A stretch of 58,415 bases of DNA from Lachnospiraceae bacterium (GTDB taxonomy: Bacteria; Bacillota; Clostridia; Lachnospirales; Lachnospiraceae): assembly GCA_014804645.1 (NCBI GenBank), contig JAAUZI010000066.1, forward strand, positions 1 through 58,415. Direction: 5' to 3'. How positions within the stretch are numbered: the first letter of the stretch is position 1; every line of letters begins with the position of its first letter. The notes beneath the pieces are model-generated. The model saw only the letters and a program-made list of their open reading frames with translations. It was not told where the DNA came from and did not search any database. A program made the position numbers and the translations under genes. Of the stretch, positions 17,545 through 26,865 are shown in pieces.

Positions 17545-19104
17545 ATGAAAAAGAAAATTTTTGCGGCACTGTTAAGTGCTACCATGGTAATGTCCTTGAT
17601 GACTGCCTGTGGCAGTGAGCCTGCGGAGCAGCCCACGGATGAATCCACTCAGGAAAGCAGTGTAGAACCCAGCAGTGTGGAACCCAGCAGCTCTGAGGAG
17701 AGCAGTGCGCCCGAGGAGAGTGTTGTGGATGAGCCGGCCGGCGGTCTGGCCGATGCAGAGGCCCTGCCCGAGGCACTGTATCATTTTGCAATGGACGGAT
17801 CGGACGAAGGTATCCTGACCATGATCCAGTCCGAGGATGTGGGCAGCAACACCGGCGCAACCTACGGCGTGGTGGAGAGTTCCACCTATGTGGATAAGGA
17901 CGGCGCAGAGCAGCCCATCGTTGTACAGTATGCTGACGGCCCTGTGGGCAAATGTACTTATATTGACGGCAATTTCGGACTGAAACTGCCCGTGGAGGCA
18001 CTGAATACCAACGAGTATACCATTTCCCTCTGGGTGAATGCTGACAGACTTTCCAACTATGGTCCGACTCTGCAGCTTGGCAGCGATATGGGTATGGCGG
18101 ATACCGATGCTACGGTTAAGTGGATCAATATTACCCAGACCGAGTGGGGTACCAGCAGTGCCAAGATTTTCCCCGTGGTGTGGGACAGAAACTCTGAGAC
18201 CGGCGTATGGCCTTGGGTATATGCAGCAGATGATTCCATCCATGGCAAGAAGGAATGGGTTCTGGTGACTCTGGTAGCCACCGGTGATGTGTACAATTTT
18301 GCTGATGACGGTCTGGACAGAGTGGCAGCTAAACTCTATCTGAACGGTGAGCTGGCATTTGACGCGGCTGAGGGCACATATGGCGGTCTGGCTCCCGATG
18401 TGTTGACCGCAGAGGATAATTTTGAGTGCTTATTCGGTATCAACTATTGGGACAGCGTATACAAGGGATTTGTAGACGAGTTATACATCTATGACCAGGC
18501 TCTGACCGATGGTCAGGTTGCAAGCCTGTTCCTGGAGGGTAATCCCAATGTTGAATCCGTGGCTGAAGCTCCCGCAGAGGTTGAGGCTGAGCCTGTTGCC
18601 ATCGACCACAGTGGCGTGACCACCACAGGTACTGTAGTGGGCGCTACCGACTGCAGCACTGGTTTCTGGAGTGAGTTCTCAGATGTAGTGGAAGTTCCCT
18701 CCGGCGAGTCTGTAACTGTGAACTTTACCAACTACACCAGCGGTCTGGCCAACTGGCACAACTTCCTGGTAGTGCTGCAGAATGTGCCTGAGGTACACTC
18801 CGCAGACGCCAACGCTGATTACAAGGAGTACGGCGTAATGCGTGCGGATAACTTCGGCTGGGGTGCTGGCTATGAGGGCATTGCAACCGCAGAGTGCGAT
18901 TGGGATTGGGGAACCTTTACCACAGATATGGATGGCGCGCAAGTTGAGCTGACCATCACCAACAACGGCGACACTGCGGACGTAGTAGCTGTAGTTACCT
19001 GCGCAAACGGTACAGTACACAACCAGTCCTACACCGGCGTAGCTGTGGACGGCGATCTGTACTACTGCCTGACACTGGAGAATGCGTTCCTGGATATCCA
19101 GTAA
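17545..19104 (+). CDS. LamG-domain surface lipoprotein, probable glycan-binding
   Basis: A lipoprotein signal ends in MTAC (Cys22); its LLSATMV core matches the signal of the binding protein just upstream. A Ser/Glu-rich linker follows, then a LamG/concanavalin-like jelly roll (about 75-320, with the LYLNGELAFDAAEG and FVDELYIYDQAL signatures of such domains) and a second beta-rich domain (about 360-519) rich in Trp and aromatic residues. No hydrolase motif is seen, so glycan binding at the cell surface is the likely role. The ATG at 17545 is chosen for the AGGAGGAGTAGG site and because the protein then starts at the signal peptide. It is co-oriented with the binding protein and ends in a strong terminator. 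Confidence 0.8.
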   Translation: MKKKIFAALLSATMVMSLMTACGSEPAEQPTDESTQESSVEPSSVEPSSSEESSAPEESVVDEPAGGLADAEALPEALYHFAMDGSDEGILTMIQSEDVGSNTGATYGVVESSTYVDKDGAEQPIVVQYADGPVGKCTYIDGNFGLKLPVEALNTNEYTISLWVNADRLSNYGPTLQLGSDMGMADTDATVKWINITQTEWGTSSAKIFPVVWDRNSETGVWPWVYAADDSIHGKKEWVLVTLVATGDVYNFADDGLDRVAAKLYLNGELAFDAAEGTYGGLAPDVLTAEDNFECLFGINYWDSVYKGFVDELYIYDQALTDGQVASLFLEGNPNVESVAEAPAEVEAEPVAIDHSGVTTTGTVVGATDCSTGFWSEFSDVVEVPSGESVTVNFTNYTSGLANWHNFLVVLQNVPEVHSADANADYKEYGVMRADNFGWGAGYEGIATAECDWDWGTFTTDMDGAQVELTITNNGDTADVVAVVTCANGTVHNQSYTGVAVDGDLYYCLTLENAFLDIQ

Positions 19105-19123
19105 GCTTTTGAGAGTAAACAAT

Positions 19124-19156
19124 AAAAGGAACTGTCGCAATGGCAGTTCCTTTTTT
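19124..19156 (+). terminator. Rho-independent terminator after the LamG gene
   Basis: AAAAGGAACTG (19124-19134) pairs perfectly with CAGTTCCTTTT (19144-19154) across a 9-base loop, ending in a T run. It closes the importer cluster ahead of the convergent regulator gene. Confidence 0.9.
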
Positions 19157-19197
19157 ATGTACTTTGTTATACAGAGGCGCTTACGTGAGAAGGGTAT

Positions 19198-20124
19198 CTA
19201 CCCCTCATTTTCCTCTTCATAATAGGCCTTTACCTTAATCGCCTGATTGTAGTCTCCGAAATCCTCCCCGAACAGAGTACATCCGCCCACGTTGGCAGTA
19301 TCCTTGGGCACCTCAAAGCGGAAACTGATATAGCTATTGTAATTCAGATTCAGGTCCTGAATCGTCACATCGGAAATCTTGTTGGTGCCGTCGATAAAGC
19401 AGCCTTCGTTATTGATAATCAGCGTCTTCAACAGTCCATACTGATTCAGCAGCTCCGGCCACCAGGAAGGGCACAGATACCCTTTGCGGGCGCCAAAATC
19501 GCCGGGACTCACCCACATACCCAGATTGACCCCGTTGATGGAAAAATGGATATCCGAGGGATAATCCTCATTGTATTCCGGGCACTCCGAAGAGATTTCA
19601 AAGGAAATCTGCAGCTCGGTCAAGGTCTGCCCCGCCTGCAGATGGTTGGGTAGATTGTATTCCACATAGCCACTGGCAAACCACAGAATCCCCGCCTTGA
19701 AACGGTCGGGAAAGGAGAATACCCGGGCGTCATCCAGAGAGCCGATGATCTCCTTGTTGGTGGCCAGACCGCAGGTGGGGGCCACACTGCAGGTGGTATA
19801 ATAGCCGACCTGAATATCGTCTGTGTAGCAGTGCCGAATATCCTTTATGGGCGCTAAGTCAATCATCAAACGGTCATATCGGGGACGAACGATTTTCATG
19901 GTGCCCCTCTTGCCCGAGGTGGTACGGATCTTCACCAGGCCGGCATCCTCCAGCTTGCTCACATGCATGGATATCGCGCCGTTGGTCAGTCCCAGAGCCT
20001 CTGCCAAATCATTCATGCTCAGCTTGTCATCCTTATAGATCATCTCCATGATTTTTAGACGCATAGGAGTACTCAGAGCCTTAAATACAGTCTCCGCCTC
20101 CCCGATTGATTGAAAATATAGCAT
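19198..20124 (-). CDS. ArsR-type transcriptional regulator with long C-terminal beta-rich domain
   Basis: The first 90 residues are a winged helix of the ArsR class (FKALSTPMRLKIMEMI, then LAEALGLTNGAISMHVSKLEDAGLV). The remaining ~215 residues are beta-rich and include aromatic-rich segments; ordinary ArsR proteins are only about 100 residues. No clear metal-site Cys cluster is seen in the helix that usually carries it. The extra domain may sense a sugar, since the gene is divergent from abfA, GH43 and GH31 genes. The ATG at 20124 has AAGAAGG just upstream; a TTG 17 codons earlier is less likely. A promoter and a repeated TAGTAGTT motif lie in the shared spacer. DNA binding is firm, ligand is inference. 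Confidence 0.82.
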   Translation of the reverse strand: MLYFQSIGEAETVFKALSTPMRLKIMEMIYKDDKLSMNDLAEALGLTNGAISMHVSKLEDAGLVKIRTTSGKRGTMKIVRPRYDRLMIDLAPIKDIRHCYTDDIQVGYYTTCSVAPTCGLATNKEIIGSLDDARVFSFPDRFKAGILWFASGYVEYNLPNHLQAGQTLTELQISFEISSECPEYNEDYPSDIHFSINGVNLGMWVSPGDFGARKGYLCPSWWPELLNQYGLLKTLIINNEGCFIDGTNKISDVTIQDLNLNYNSYISFRFEVPKDTANVGGCTLFGEDFGDYNQAIKVKAYYEEENEG

Positions 20125-20200
20125 AGTACCTTCTTTCTTGCATATCACAGGTAATTCCCGAAATAATGCTCTCAATTTCTTTTGATCTGTTTCTTCTTTT

Positions 20201-20242
20201 ATTATAGCATTTCATAAAATAAAGTCAATGCTATAGTAGTTC
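20201..20242 (-). promoter_or_regulatory. Promoter of the ArsR-type gene with half-operator
   Basis: On the minus strand TTGACT (20223-20228) and TATAAT (20201-20206) are 16 bp apart. Just upstream of this -35 lies TATAGTAGTTC (plus strand 20232-20242), which shares AGTAGTT with the palindrome at the divergent promoter, hinting at autoregulation. Confidence 0.65.
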
Positions 20243-20343
20243 AAAATGGTGTATAGCCAACAAAAATTTGTTCTTTTTTAGTGAAAAGTAAATATGCCCA
20301 AAAATAATTCAAAAAAAATGTGAAACTTATTTTGTAGATTTTG

Positions 20344-20384
20344 TTGACATTGGGTTTGATTCATACTACTATTAGAGTAGTTGA
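20344..20384 (+). promoter_or_regulatory. abfA promoter with overlapping palindromic operator candidate
   Basis: TTGACA (20344-20349) and TACTAT (20367-20372) are 17 bp apart. An imperfect palindrome, CTACT-ATTAG-AGTAG with TCA/TGA flanks (about 20361-20384), covers the -10 box, the position expected for a repressor site. The divergent ArsR-type protein is the obvious candidate binder. Confidence 0.65.
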
Positions 20385-20439
20385 GAATAGAGTATATTAT
20401 TTTAACTATTAATAAAACAAAGAGGAGAGAGGTATAATT

Positions 20440-21936
20440 ATGGCAAAATTATATGTAAATCCCAAACATCAGATGGGACATATCAATCCGGAACTCCAGG
20501 GACATTTCTCTGAGCATCTGGGCAGATGCATTTATGAGGGTCTGTATGTGGGTGAGAACTCCGACATTCCCAACACCAATGGCATGCGCAACGATGTGGT
20601 GGAGGCGCTGAAGGAGATGCAGATTCCGGTGCTGCGCTGGCCCGGCGGCTGCTTTGCGGACGAGTATCACTGGATGGATGGCATCGGTCCCAAGGAGAGC
20701 CGCAAGAAGATGATTAATACCCACTGGGGCGGCGTGGTAGAGGACAACAGTTTCGGAACGCACGAGTTCATGGAGCTGTGCCGCCAGCTGGGCTGTAAGA
20801 CATATATCAATGGAAATGTGGGCAGCGGCACGGTGCAGGAGATGAGCGAATGGGTGGAATACATGACCTTTGAGGGCGTATCTCCCATGGCTGATCTGCG
20901 CGCCAAGAACGGCCACCCCGAGAGCTGGAAGGTGGATTACTTTGGCGTGGGCAACGAAAACTGGGGCTGCGGCGGCAATATGACGCCGGAGTACTACGGC
21001 AACCTGTACCGCAGATATCAGACCTATGTGCGCAATTACAAGAAGGGCCAGGAGATCTACAAAGTGTGCTGCGGCCCCAATGTGGATGATTATTACTGGA
21101 CGGAAGGCGTGCTGAAAACCACCCATGCCCATGCGGAGTGGGCGCATGGATTTATGAACGGCCTGTCTCTGCACTACTATACCCATCCCGATGGCTGGGA
21201 TAACAAGGGCAGCGCACTGGACTTTGATGAGGAAAAATATTATAAGACCCTGAAAAAGACCCTGTACATGGAGAACTTGATTAAGGGTCACGGCGCTATT
21301 ATGGATCGATATGACCCTGAGAAAAAGATCGGCCTGATCGTGGACGAGTGGGGTACCTGGTATGATGTGGAGCCCGGCACCAACCCCGGCTTTTTGTATC
21401 AGCAGAACACTATGAGGGACGCTCTGGTGGCGGGTATCAACCTGAATATCTTCAACAAACACTGTGACCGCGTGAAGATGGCTAATATCGCACAGCTGGT
21501 GAATGTGCTGCAGGCCGTGATTTTGACGGAGGGAGAGAAGATGATCAAGACTCCCACGTATCATGTGTTTAACATGTACAAATACCATCAGGATGCGGAG
21601 CTGCTGGAGAGCTATGTGGAGACCGAGGAGATAGGCGGCGAGAAGAAGGTGCCGAACCTTCATGAGTCCGTGTCTCTTGGCAAGGACGGCAGAATTCATG
21701 TGACCTTGAACAACCTGTCCGCGACAGAGAGCTATGACATAGAGGCAGTATTCACAGAGACCGCTGTCAAAGGGGTGGAGGGCACGATTCTCACCGGGGA
21801 AATGCATGCCCACAACACCTTTGAGAATCCCGATTCGGTACATACGGAGAAGTTTGACAAAGTGGAAATTGCAGGACAGAACCTGAAATTCACGATTCCG
21901 GCATGCAGCGTGCTGCATCTGGCGGTGGAGATCTGA
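20440..21936 (+). CDS. abfA: Intracellular GH51 alpha-L-arabinofuranosidase
   Basis: This 498-residue protein without a signal peptide matches the classical cytoplasmic AbfA family, which releases L-arabinose from imported arabino-oligosaccharides. The acid/base is Glu173 (GVGNENWG) and the nucleophile Glu303 (IVDEWGTW); the conserved [14 protein letters not shown] stretch near residue 67 is intact. The TIM barrel is followed by the usual C-terminal beta domain. The ATG follows AGAGGAGAGAGG. It is the first gene downstream of the divergent promoter and operator candidate, followed by GH43 after a structured 120-base spacer. It complements the secreted GH51 at 1458-4220. Confidence 0.95.
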   Translation: MAKLYVNPKHQMGHINPELQGHFSEHLGRCIYEGLYVGENSDIPNTNGMRNDVVEALKEMQIPVLRWPGGCFADEYHWMDGIGPKESRKKMINTHWGGVVEDNSFGTHEFMELCRQLGCKTYINGNVGSGTVQEMSEWVEYMTFEGVSPMADLRAKNGHPESWKVDYFGVGNENWGCGGNMTPEYYGNLYRRYQTYVRNYKKGQEIYKVCCGPNVDDYYWTEGVLKTTHAHAEWAHGFMNGLSLHYYTHPDGWDNKGSALDFDEEKYYKTLKKTLYMENLIKGHGAIMDRYDPEKKIGLIVDEWGTWYDVEPGTNPGFLYQQNTMRDALVAGINLNIFNKHCDRVKMANIAQLVNVLQAVILTEGEKMIKTPTYHVFNMYKYHQDAELLESYVETEEIGGEKKVPNLHESVSLGKDGRIHVTLNNLSATESYDIEAVFTETAVKGVEGTILTGEMHAHNTFENPDSVHTEKFDKVEIAGQNLKFTIPACSVLHLAVEI

Positions 21937-21946
21937 CATAAAACAG

Positions 21947-22046
21947 CATTTGCCCGGACAGCGCACTGATGAATGTACGGACGCCTAAGCGGCCGGATAT
22001 TCATCACCTGCCATGTGTGCTGGTAGGGCGAATGCGGGACTTTAAT
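21947..22046 (+). repeat. Intergenic hairpin element ending in GCGGGACTTTAAT (copy 2)
   Basis: One long interrupted hairpin: CATTTGCCC (21947-21955) with GGGCGAATG (22026-22034), CAGCGCAC (21959-21966) with GTGTGCTG (22015-22022), and TGATGAAT (21967-21974) with ATTCATCA (21999-22006). The motif GCGGGACTTTAAT (22034-22046) follows, immediately before the ribosome site of the GH43 gene. Confidence 0.7.
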
Positions 22047-22059
22047 CAGGAGAGAATAT

Positions 22060-23034
22060 ATGGAACAGAAAATCAACGGTCCGATTACGGAGTACAATAA
22101 CCCCTTTATCATTCAGAGAGCAGACCCCTTTGTGGGTCAGGCTCCGGACGGCAGCTATTATTTTACCGCCTCCGTTCCGGCCTATGACAAGATTATTCTG
22201 CGCCATGCAGAGACCATAGAGCAGCTGGCACAGGCGGAGGAGATCACCGTGTGGACCCGCCATGAGAGCGGTCCCATGAGCGAACATATATGGGCGCCGG
22301 AGATACATTATTTGTTTGGAAAATGGTATATCTATTTTGCCGGTGACGACAGAGAGGGCATGTGGCATATCCGTCCCTATGTGCTGGAGTGTACCGGCCA
22401 GGATCCCATGAAGGACGCTTGGGTGGAGAGGGGGATGATGCAGTGCGCCGACGAGGACGAATTCTCCTTCCGCGCATTTTCTCTGGACGCCACAATTTTG
22501 GAGAACCGGGGCGAATACTATTATATCTGGGCCGAGAAAGTAGGCGTAGGCAGACAGATATCTAACCTGTACATTGCCCGGATGGAGTCCGGCACCAAAC
22601 TGGCCACGGTACAGGTGCTGCTGACCACGCCGGATTACGACTGGGAGAGAATCGGTTTCTGGGTCAACGAGGGACCTGCTGTGGTAAAGCATAACGGGCA
22701 TATCTATATGACCTATTCCGCCAGCGCCACCGGGGCCTGCTACTGTATGGGCATGCTCAGCGCCACAGAGGATGCGGATCTTCTGGATCCCAGGAGCTGG
22801 GTTAAGGAGCGCTACCCCGTGTTGGCTACGGATGCGGAGAAGGGCATATATGGTCCCGGCCATAACAGTTTTACCAAGGACAAGGAGGGCAATGACATCT
22901 GTGTTTACCACGCCCGTACCTACGAGGAAATTGAGGGAGATCCCCTGTATGACCCCAACCGTCATGCCATGCTGATGAAAGTGGAGTGGGATGAGAACGA
23001 CAGGCCGGTGTTCGCCTATCGTAGGCAAGGATAG
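22060..23034 (+). CDS. GH43 glycosidase (arabinofuranosidase or xylosidase type)
   Basis: A single five-bladed GH43 propeller without signal peptide (324 residues), so it acts in the cytoplasm on imported oligosaccharides. The general base is probably Asp22 in RADPFV at the start of blade one, and the acid is probably Glu204 in WVNEGPAVV. The HIWAPEIHYLFGKWYIYFA segment is typical of the family. GH43 covers several activities; neighbours (abfA, GH31) favour arabinose or xylose release from arabinoxylan fragments. The ATG follows CAGGAGAG. It shares an operon with abfA and ends in its own terminator. Confidence 0.88.
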   Translation: MEQKINGPITEYNNPFIIQRADPFVGQAPDGSYYFTASVPAYDKIILRHAETIEQLAQAEEITVWTRHESGPMSEHIWAPEIHYLFGKWYIYFAGDDREGMWHIRPYVLECTGQDPMKDAWVERGMMQCADEDEFSFRAFSLDATILENRGEYYYIWAEKVGVGRQISNLYIARMESGTKLATVQVLLTTPDYDWERIGFWVNEGPAVVKHNGHIYMTYSASATGACYCMGMLSATEDADLLDPRSWVKERYPVLATDAEKGIYGPGHNSFTKDKEGNDICVYHARTYEEIEGDPLYDPNRHAMLMKVEWDENDRPVFAYRRQG

Positions 23035-23048
23035 AGCATACAACAGAC

Positions 23049-23081
23049 AAGAGCAGAATCCGTACAGGGTCTGCTCTTTTA
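23049..23081 (+). terminator. Rho-independent terminator after GH43
   Basis: AAGAGCAGA (23049-23057) pairs with TCTGCTCTT (23070-23078) and runs into TTTT. It separates GH43 from the GH31 gene, whose own promoter was not convincingly found. Confidence 0.8.
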
Positions 23082-23174
23082 TATTTTTATAAATTCTTCG
23101 TGCATTTTTGTCTGCCGTCTGGTATGCTAGAGATATATGGAAAGAGAAAAATATAAACGAATGGAGGACAAGCA

Positions 23175-25508
23175 ATGAAATTCAGCAACGGATGTTGGTT
23201 ACAGAAGGAAGGCTGCGGGTGCTTTGCACCTACAGAGGCCTATTTTATCAAAAAAACACCCACGGAGGTAAGCATCTGCGCTCCCACTGGCTATATCAAC
23301 AATAAGGGTGCCACCCTAGGCGGAATCAATCTGACGGTAAAGATCACCTCTCCCCGTGTGAATGTGCTGCGGGTGCAGACCTACCATCACCTGGGCGCAG
23401 TGGTATGCGAGCCTGCCTTTGAGCTGAATCTGCAGGAGTGCCCGCTGGATGTGACTGAGACGGAGGAGCTGATCGCCATTAAGAGCGGCAGCCTGTCTCT
23501 GGAGATCACCAAAAAACCCTGGTCCATGACCTACAAACGGGACGGAAAGCTGCTGACCCGCAGTACCGGCAGGGATTTGGCGCTGATGAAGACCGACTGG
23601 AAGGGTGAATACTACGACCGGGGGGACAATGCGGACACCTACATACGCCAGCAGCTGTCCCTGGGCGTGGGAGAATTGCTGTATGGCACTGGCGAGCATT
23701 TTACACCCTTTGTCAAGAACGGCCAGAGTATTGATATCTGGAACGCGGACGGCGGCACCAGCACCGAGCAGGCGTATAAGAATATACCTTTTTATATTTC
23801 TAACAAAGGCTATGGTGTGCTGATAAATCATCCCGAGAATGTGTCCATGGAGCTGGGGACCGAGATGGTGACCCGGGCTGAATTCTCTGTGGAGGGAGGA
23901 TATCTGGACTACATGCTGTTTGACGGTCCCACCATGAAGGACGTGCTGACCGCCTACACGGATATCACAGGCAAGCCCTCCCTGCCCGCCCCCTGGACTT
24001 TCGGTCTGTGGCTGTCCACCTCCTTTACCACCAGTTACGACGAGAAGACGGTTATGAGCTTTATCGACGGCATGTTGGAGAGAGGGATTCCTCTGCGTAC
24101 CTTCCATTTCGACTGCTGCTGGATGAAAGAATTCCACTGGTCGGATTTTCTGTGGGATGAGAGAGTGTTCCCCGATCCGGAGGGGATGCTTAAGCGCATC
24201 AAGGACAAAGGTTTGAATATCTGTGTGTGGATCAATTCCTATATCGGGCAGGAGTCCTATCTGTTCAAAGAGGGCATGGAGAAGGGGTATTTTATCAAAC
24301 GTCCCAACGGCCAGGTCTATCAGTGGGATATGTGGCAGCCGGGCATGACCATCGTGGATTTCACCAATCCGGATGCCTGGAAATGGTTCCAAGACAAGCT
24401 GGAAGTGCTGCTGGATATGGGCGTGGACTGTTTCAAGACCGATTTCGGTGAGAGAATTCCCACCGAGGCTGTGTATTTTGACGGTTCTGACCCTAAGAAA
24501 ATGCACAATTACTATACTTATCTGTACAATAAATGTGTGTATGAGTTGCTGGAGAGAAAGCGCGGCAAGGGCCAGGCAGTACTGTTTGCCCGCTCCGCCA
24601 CCGTGGGCGGCCAGAAATTCCCGGTGCATTGGGGCGGCGATTGCTGGTCTGATTACGAGTCCATGGAGGAGAGCCTGCGGGGCGGCCTTAGTCTCCTGAT
24701 GAGCGGCTTTGGTTTCTGGGCACATGATATCGGCGGTTTTGAGCATACCTCCACGCCGGATGTATATAAGAGATGGGTGGCCTTTGGTCTGTTGTCCTCC
24801 CACAGCCGTCTCCACGGCAGCACCTCCTACAGAGTGCCCTGGGTCTATGACGACGAGGCAGTGGATGTATGCAGGTTCTTTACCAGGCAGAAAGCCCGCC
24901 TGATGCCCTATCTGTATGAGGCCTCCATCTACACCAACCGCACCGGCATCCCCACCATGCGCAGCATGGTGCTGGAGTACACTGCGGACAGGAACTGCAG
25001 CTATTTGGACAAGCAGTACATGCTGGGCGACAGCCTGCTGGTGGCTCCGATCTTCAACGATGAGGGTATCGGTGAATACTATTTGCCCGAGGGCACTTGG
25101 ACGGACTTCCTCACCGGTCAGGTACAGGAGGGCGGCAAGTGGTACAGTGCGAAGTACGATTACCTGAGCCTGCCCATGATGGTAAAAGAATGCTCCATCA
25201 TCGCCCTGGGCGCCCGGGACGACCGGCCGGATTATGACTATGCCGACGGCGTGGAGCTGCGGGTCTATGAGCTGCATAATGGGGCAAGCGCAGAGCGGAC
25301 CGTCTACGGCATGGACAACCAGGCGGCATTGACTATTAAGGCGTCCCGCCACGCCGGAGCCATCACTCTGGATGTAACCGCCGGGAAACCCTACACTGTG
25401 CGCCTGGTGAATGTGCGGGCTGTATCCGCTGACGGCGCAGATATCCGCATAGAGGGCAACGACACCATCGTGACGCCCAAGGCGGACCATATGACTGTGA
25501 ACTGCTAA
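23175..25508 (+). CDS. yicI: GH31 alpha-xylosidase (YicI type)
   Basis: A 777-residue cytoplasmic GH31 enzyme. The nucleophile is Asp423 in CFKTDFGERIPTEA, the signature that marks YicI-type alpha-xylosidases within GH31, and the acid is Asp489 in GGDCWSDYESM. The order is an N-terminal beta-sandwich, a TIM barrel (about 240-590) and C-terminal beta domains. The reaction is removal of alpha-xylose from the non-reducing end of xyloglucan oligosaccharides, suggesting this locus also handles xyloglucan. The ATG follows ATGGAGGACAAGC. A degraded copy of its 3' part lies at 26866-26957 on the same strand. Confidence 0.93.
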   Translation: MKFSNGCWLQKEGCGCFAPTEAYFIKKTPTEVSICAPTGYINNKGATLGGINLTVKITSPRVNVLRVQTYHHLGAVVCEPAFELNLQECPLDVTETEELIAIKSGSLSLEITKKPWSMTYKRDGKLLTRSTGRDLALMKTDWKGEYYDRGDNADTYIRQQLSLGVGELLYGTGEHFTPFVKNGQSIDIWNADGGTSTEQAYKNIPFYISNKGYGVLINHPENVSMELGTEMVTRAEFSVEGGYLDYMLFDGPTMKDVLTAYTDITGKPSLPAPWTFGLWLSTSFTTSYDEKTVMSFIDGMLERGIPLRTFHFDCCWMKEFHWSDFLWDERVFPDPEGMLKRIKDKGLNICVWINSYIGQESYLFKEGMEKGYFIKRPNGQVYQWDMWQPGMTIVDFTNPDAWKWFQDKLEVLLDMGVDCFKTDFGERIPTEAVYFDGSDPKKMHNYYTYLYNKCVYELLERKRGKGQAVLFARSATVGGQKFPVHWGGDCWSDYESMEESLRGGLSLLMSGFGFWAHDIGGFEHTSTPDVYKRWVAFGLLSSHSRLHGSTSYRVPWVYDDEAVDVCRFFTRQKARLMPYLYEASIYTNRTGIPTMRSMVLEYTADRNCSYLDKQYMLGDSLLVAPIFNDEGIGEYYLPEGTWTDFLTGQVQEGGKWYSAKYDYLSLPMMVKECSIIALGARDDRPDYDYADGVELRVYELHNGASAERTVYGMDNQAALTIKASRHAGAITLDVTAGKPYTVRLVNVRAVSADGADIRIEGNDTIVTPKADHMTVNC

Positions 25509-25513
25509 TAAGC

Positions 25514-25552
25514 AAAAAAACGGGACTATCGCATTTATACGGCAGTCCCGTT
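25514..25552. terminator. Terminator between convergent GH31 and propeller genes
   Basis: AACGGGACT (25519-25527) pairs with AGTCCCGTT (25544-25552). The A run at 25514-25520 makes a T tract for minus-strand transcripts, so it mainly ends the propeller gene. A diverged copy of this hairpin lies after the GH31 remnant near 26990-27030. Confidence 0.75.
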
Positions 25553-25560
25553 GCTGCTTA

Positions 25561-26565
25561 TTACGGATAAAGCACTTGAATGTCGTTCAGTCCATCGTCC
25601 GTGGCTTGGAAACGCCAGACTCCGGTTCCGGGAATCATGCAGTGCTGTGTTAAAAAATAAGCGCCGTCAAAGTAGGAGATATAATAGGGGGTACCGCCCT
25701 GCGTAAAATGGGAGTACAGGCTTTCGGGAGGGGTATCGGCCAGCTGCGCAAGATCCCGCACCCGAATAATAGTGGCATAATCCGCATTCCCGGAAATGTC
25801 GGTGGACACTGTGATGTAAAAATAATTTTGGATTTTGGTAAGCTGCACCATTCCGGCATATTCGGCCGGTACGGGCCAGCATTCCAAAATTGCCATATCC
25901 TCCTTGCGGGTTTGCATGATTACTCCGTTGGTGGTCACAAAGTAGATAGTGTCATTATCAATGGTAAAAGAACGCACATAGATATTGTTAAGCTCCGGGA
26001 CGGCCAATATTTTTTCCAAGAAGACATCCGAGGAGTTTTCCTGGCGGTAGAAAACATACAGTTCGCCGGTCATGGAACTCAGGGCATAGAACCGTTTGTC
26101 CTCTTCGTCATAGACGATATAATGCGGGCGTATGCCAATATCCTCAAAAGACTGGGTCAGGTAAAAACGCTGGTCCGCCTTCTCAAAAATCAATATGCGG
26201 TTATTTTCTGTATCATCCGCTAGGTACACGGTGCCGTCCCCAGCTATGGTATGTCCCCAGTTGATCTGGTCAGTCACCACATACCATTCTTCCAGCGGGA
26301 CGTCCAGAGACGTACTTGTCAAAATCTGGTTATGATAGCAATCCACCAGAAAATAATCCTCACCGATTTTTGTGATTTGGGTGGGAACTGATAGAGAGGA
26401 ATAGGGATTTTGAAGGATACCGCCCTCCAAGACAACAGGAGCTACTGTAGACGCCATCAGGTAATCCGGCTGGCGGTATCTGTCCCACAAAAAGAGCAGG
26501 ACGCCGATAAGGCAGCTTCCTGACAACAATGCAATTATACAGGGAATCACATATTTCTTTTTCAT
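25561..26565 (-). CDS. Membrane-anchored beta-propeller-like protein, function unknown
   Basis: I do not recognise a named family. One N-terminal membrane helix (about residues 5-26) anchors a ~300-residue outer domain made of repeating beta blades: segments such as IAGDGTVYLADD, YVVYDEEDKRFYALSS-like runs and FTIDNDTIYFVT recur at about 45-residue spacing, as in six- or seven-bladed propellers. No catalytic motif is seen. Its ATG overlaps the stop of the 77-residue gene upstream (ATGA), so the two are translationally coupled, and a GGAGG site precedes it. Confidence 0.7.
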   Translation of the reverse strand: MKKKYVIPCIIALLSGSCLIGVLLFLWDRYRQPDYLMASTVAPVVLEGGILQNPYSSLSVPTQITKIGEDYFLVDCYHNQILTSTSLDVPLEEWYVVTDQINWGHTIAGDGTVYLADDTENNRILIFEKADQRFYLTQSFEDIGIRPHYIVYDEEDKRFYALSSMTGELYVFYRQENSSDVFLEKILAVPELNNIYVRSFTIDNDTIYFVTTNGVIMQTRKEDMAILECWPVPAEYAGMVQLTKIQNYFYITVSTDISGNADYATIIRVRDLAQLADTPPESLYSHFTQGGTPYYISYFDGAYFLTQHCMIPGTGVWRFQATDDGLNDIQVLYP

Positions 26566-26795
26566 GGTAAGCCTCCATCATACAGTAAACGTTCGAACCC
26601 CAAATCCCTTTTCCCCTCCAGGTTATCTGGATACCAGCGGATTGGCAAGGCAAATGGTATCACTTCATTCAGCGTCCCGGCAGCGTAGATTGCTTTCATG
26701 GAATCAATGTCCCGTCCGCCTGCGGCCTGCTGTGGTATGAGTATATCCAACTTATATTGACTTCCGTGATATAAATATTGAGGTTTGTCTTTCAT
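26562..26795 (-). CDS. Small conserved-looking protein (77 aa), function unknown
   Basis: A short cytoplasmic protein beginning MKDKPQYLYHGSQYKLDILIP and ending with an FALPIRWYPDNLEGKRD block. The YHGS start resembles the opening of small ADP-ribosyltransferase-fold proteins, but at 77 residues it is too short for a complete domain, so activity is doubtful. It has a near-consensus promoter upstream and couples to the propeller gene through an ATGA overlap. A broken second copy of its C-terminal block lies at 29838-29920. I am fairly sure it is a real gene, not of its role. Confidence 0.6.
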   Translation of the reverse strand: MKDKPQYLYHGSQYKLDILIPQQAAGGRDIDSMKAIYAAGTLNEVIPFALPIRWYPDNLEGKRDLGFERLLYDGGLP

Positions 26796-26822
26796 AAATA
26801 AGCCTTTCTCTTTTTAACTATA

Positions 26823-26850
26823 ATTATAAGGGAGCAAATATAAAATGCAA
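26823..26850 (-). promoter_or_regulatory. Promoter of the 77-aa/propeller pair
   Basis: On the minus strand TTGCAT (26845-26850) and TATAAT (26823-26828) are 16 bp apart, giving a leader of about 20 bases. Confidence 0.65.
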
Positions 26851-26865
26851 GTATTTATTGCGTTC

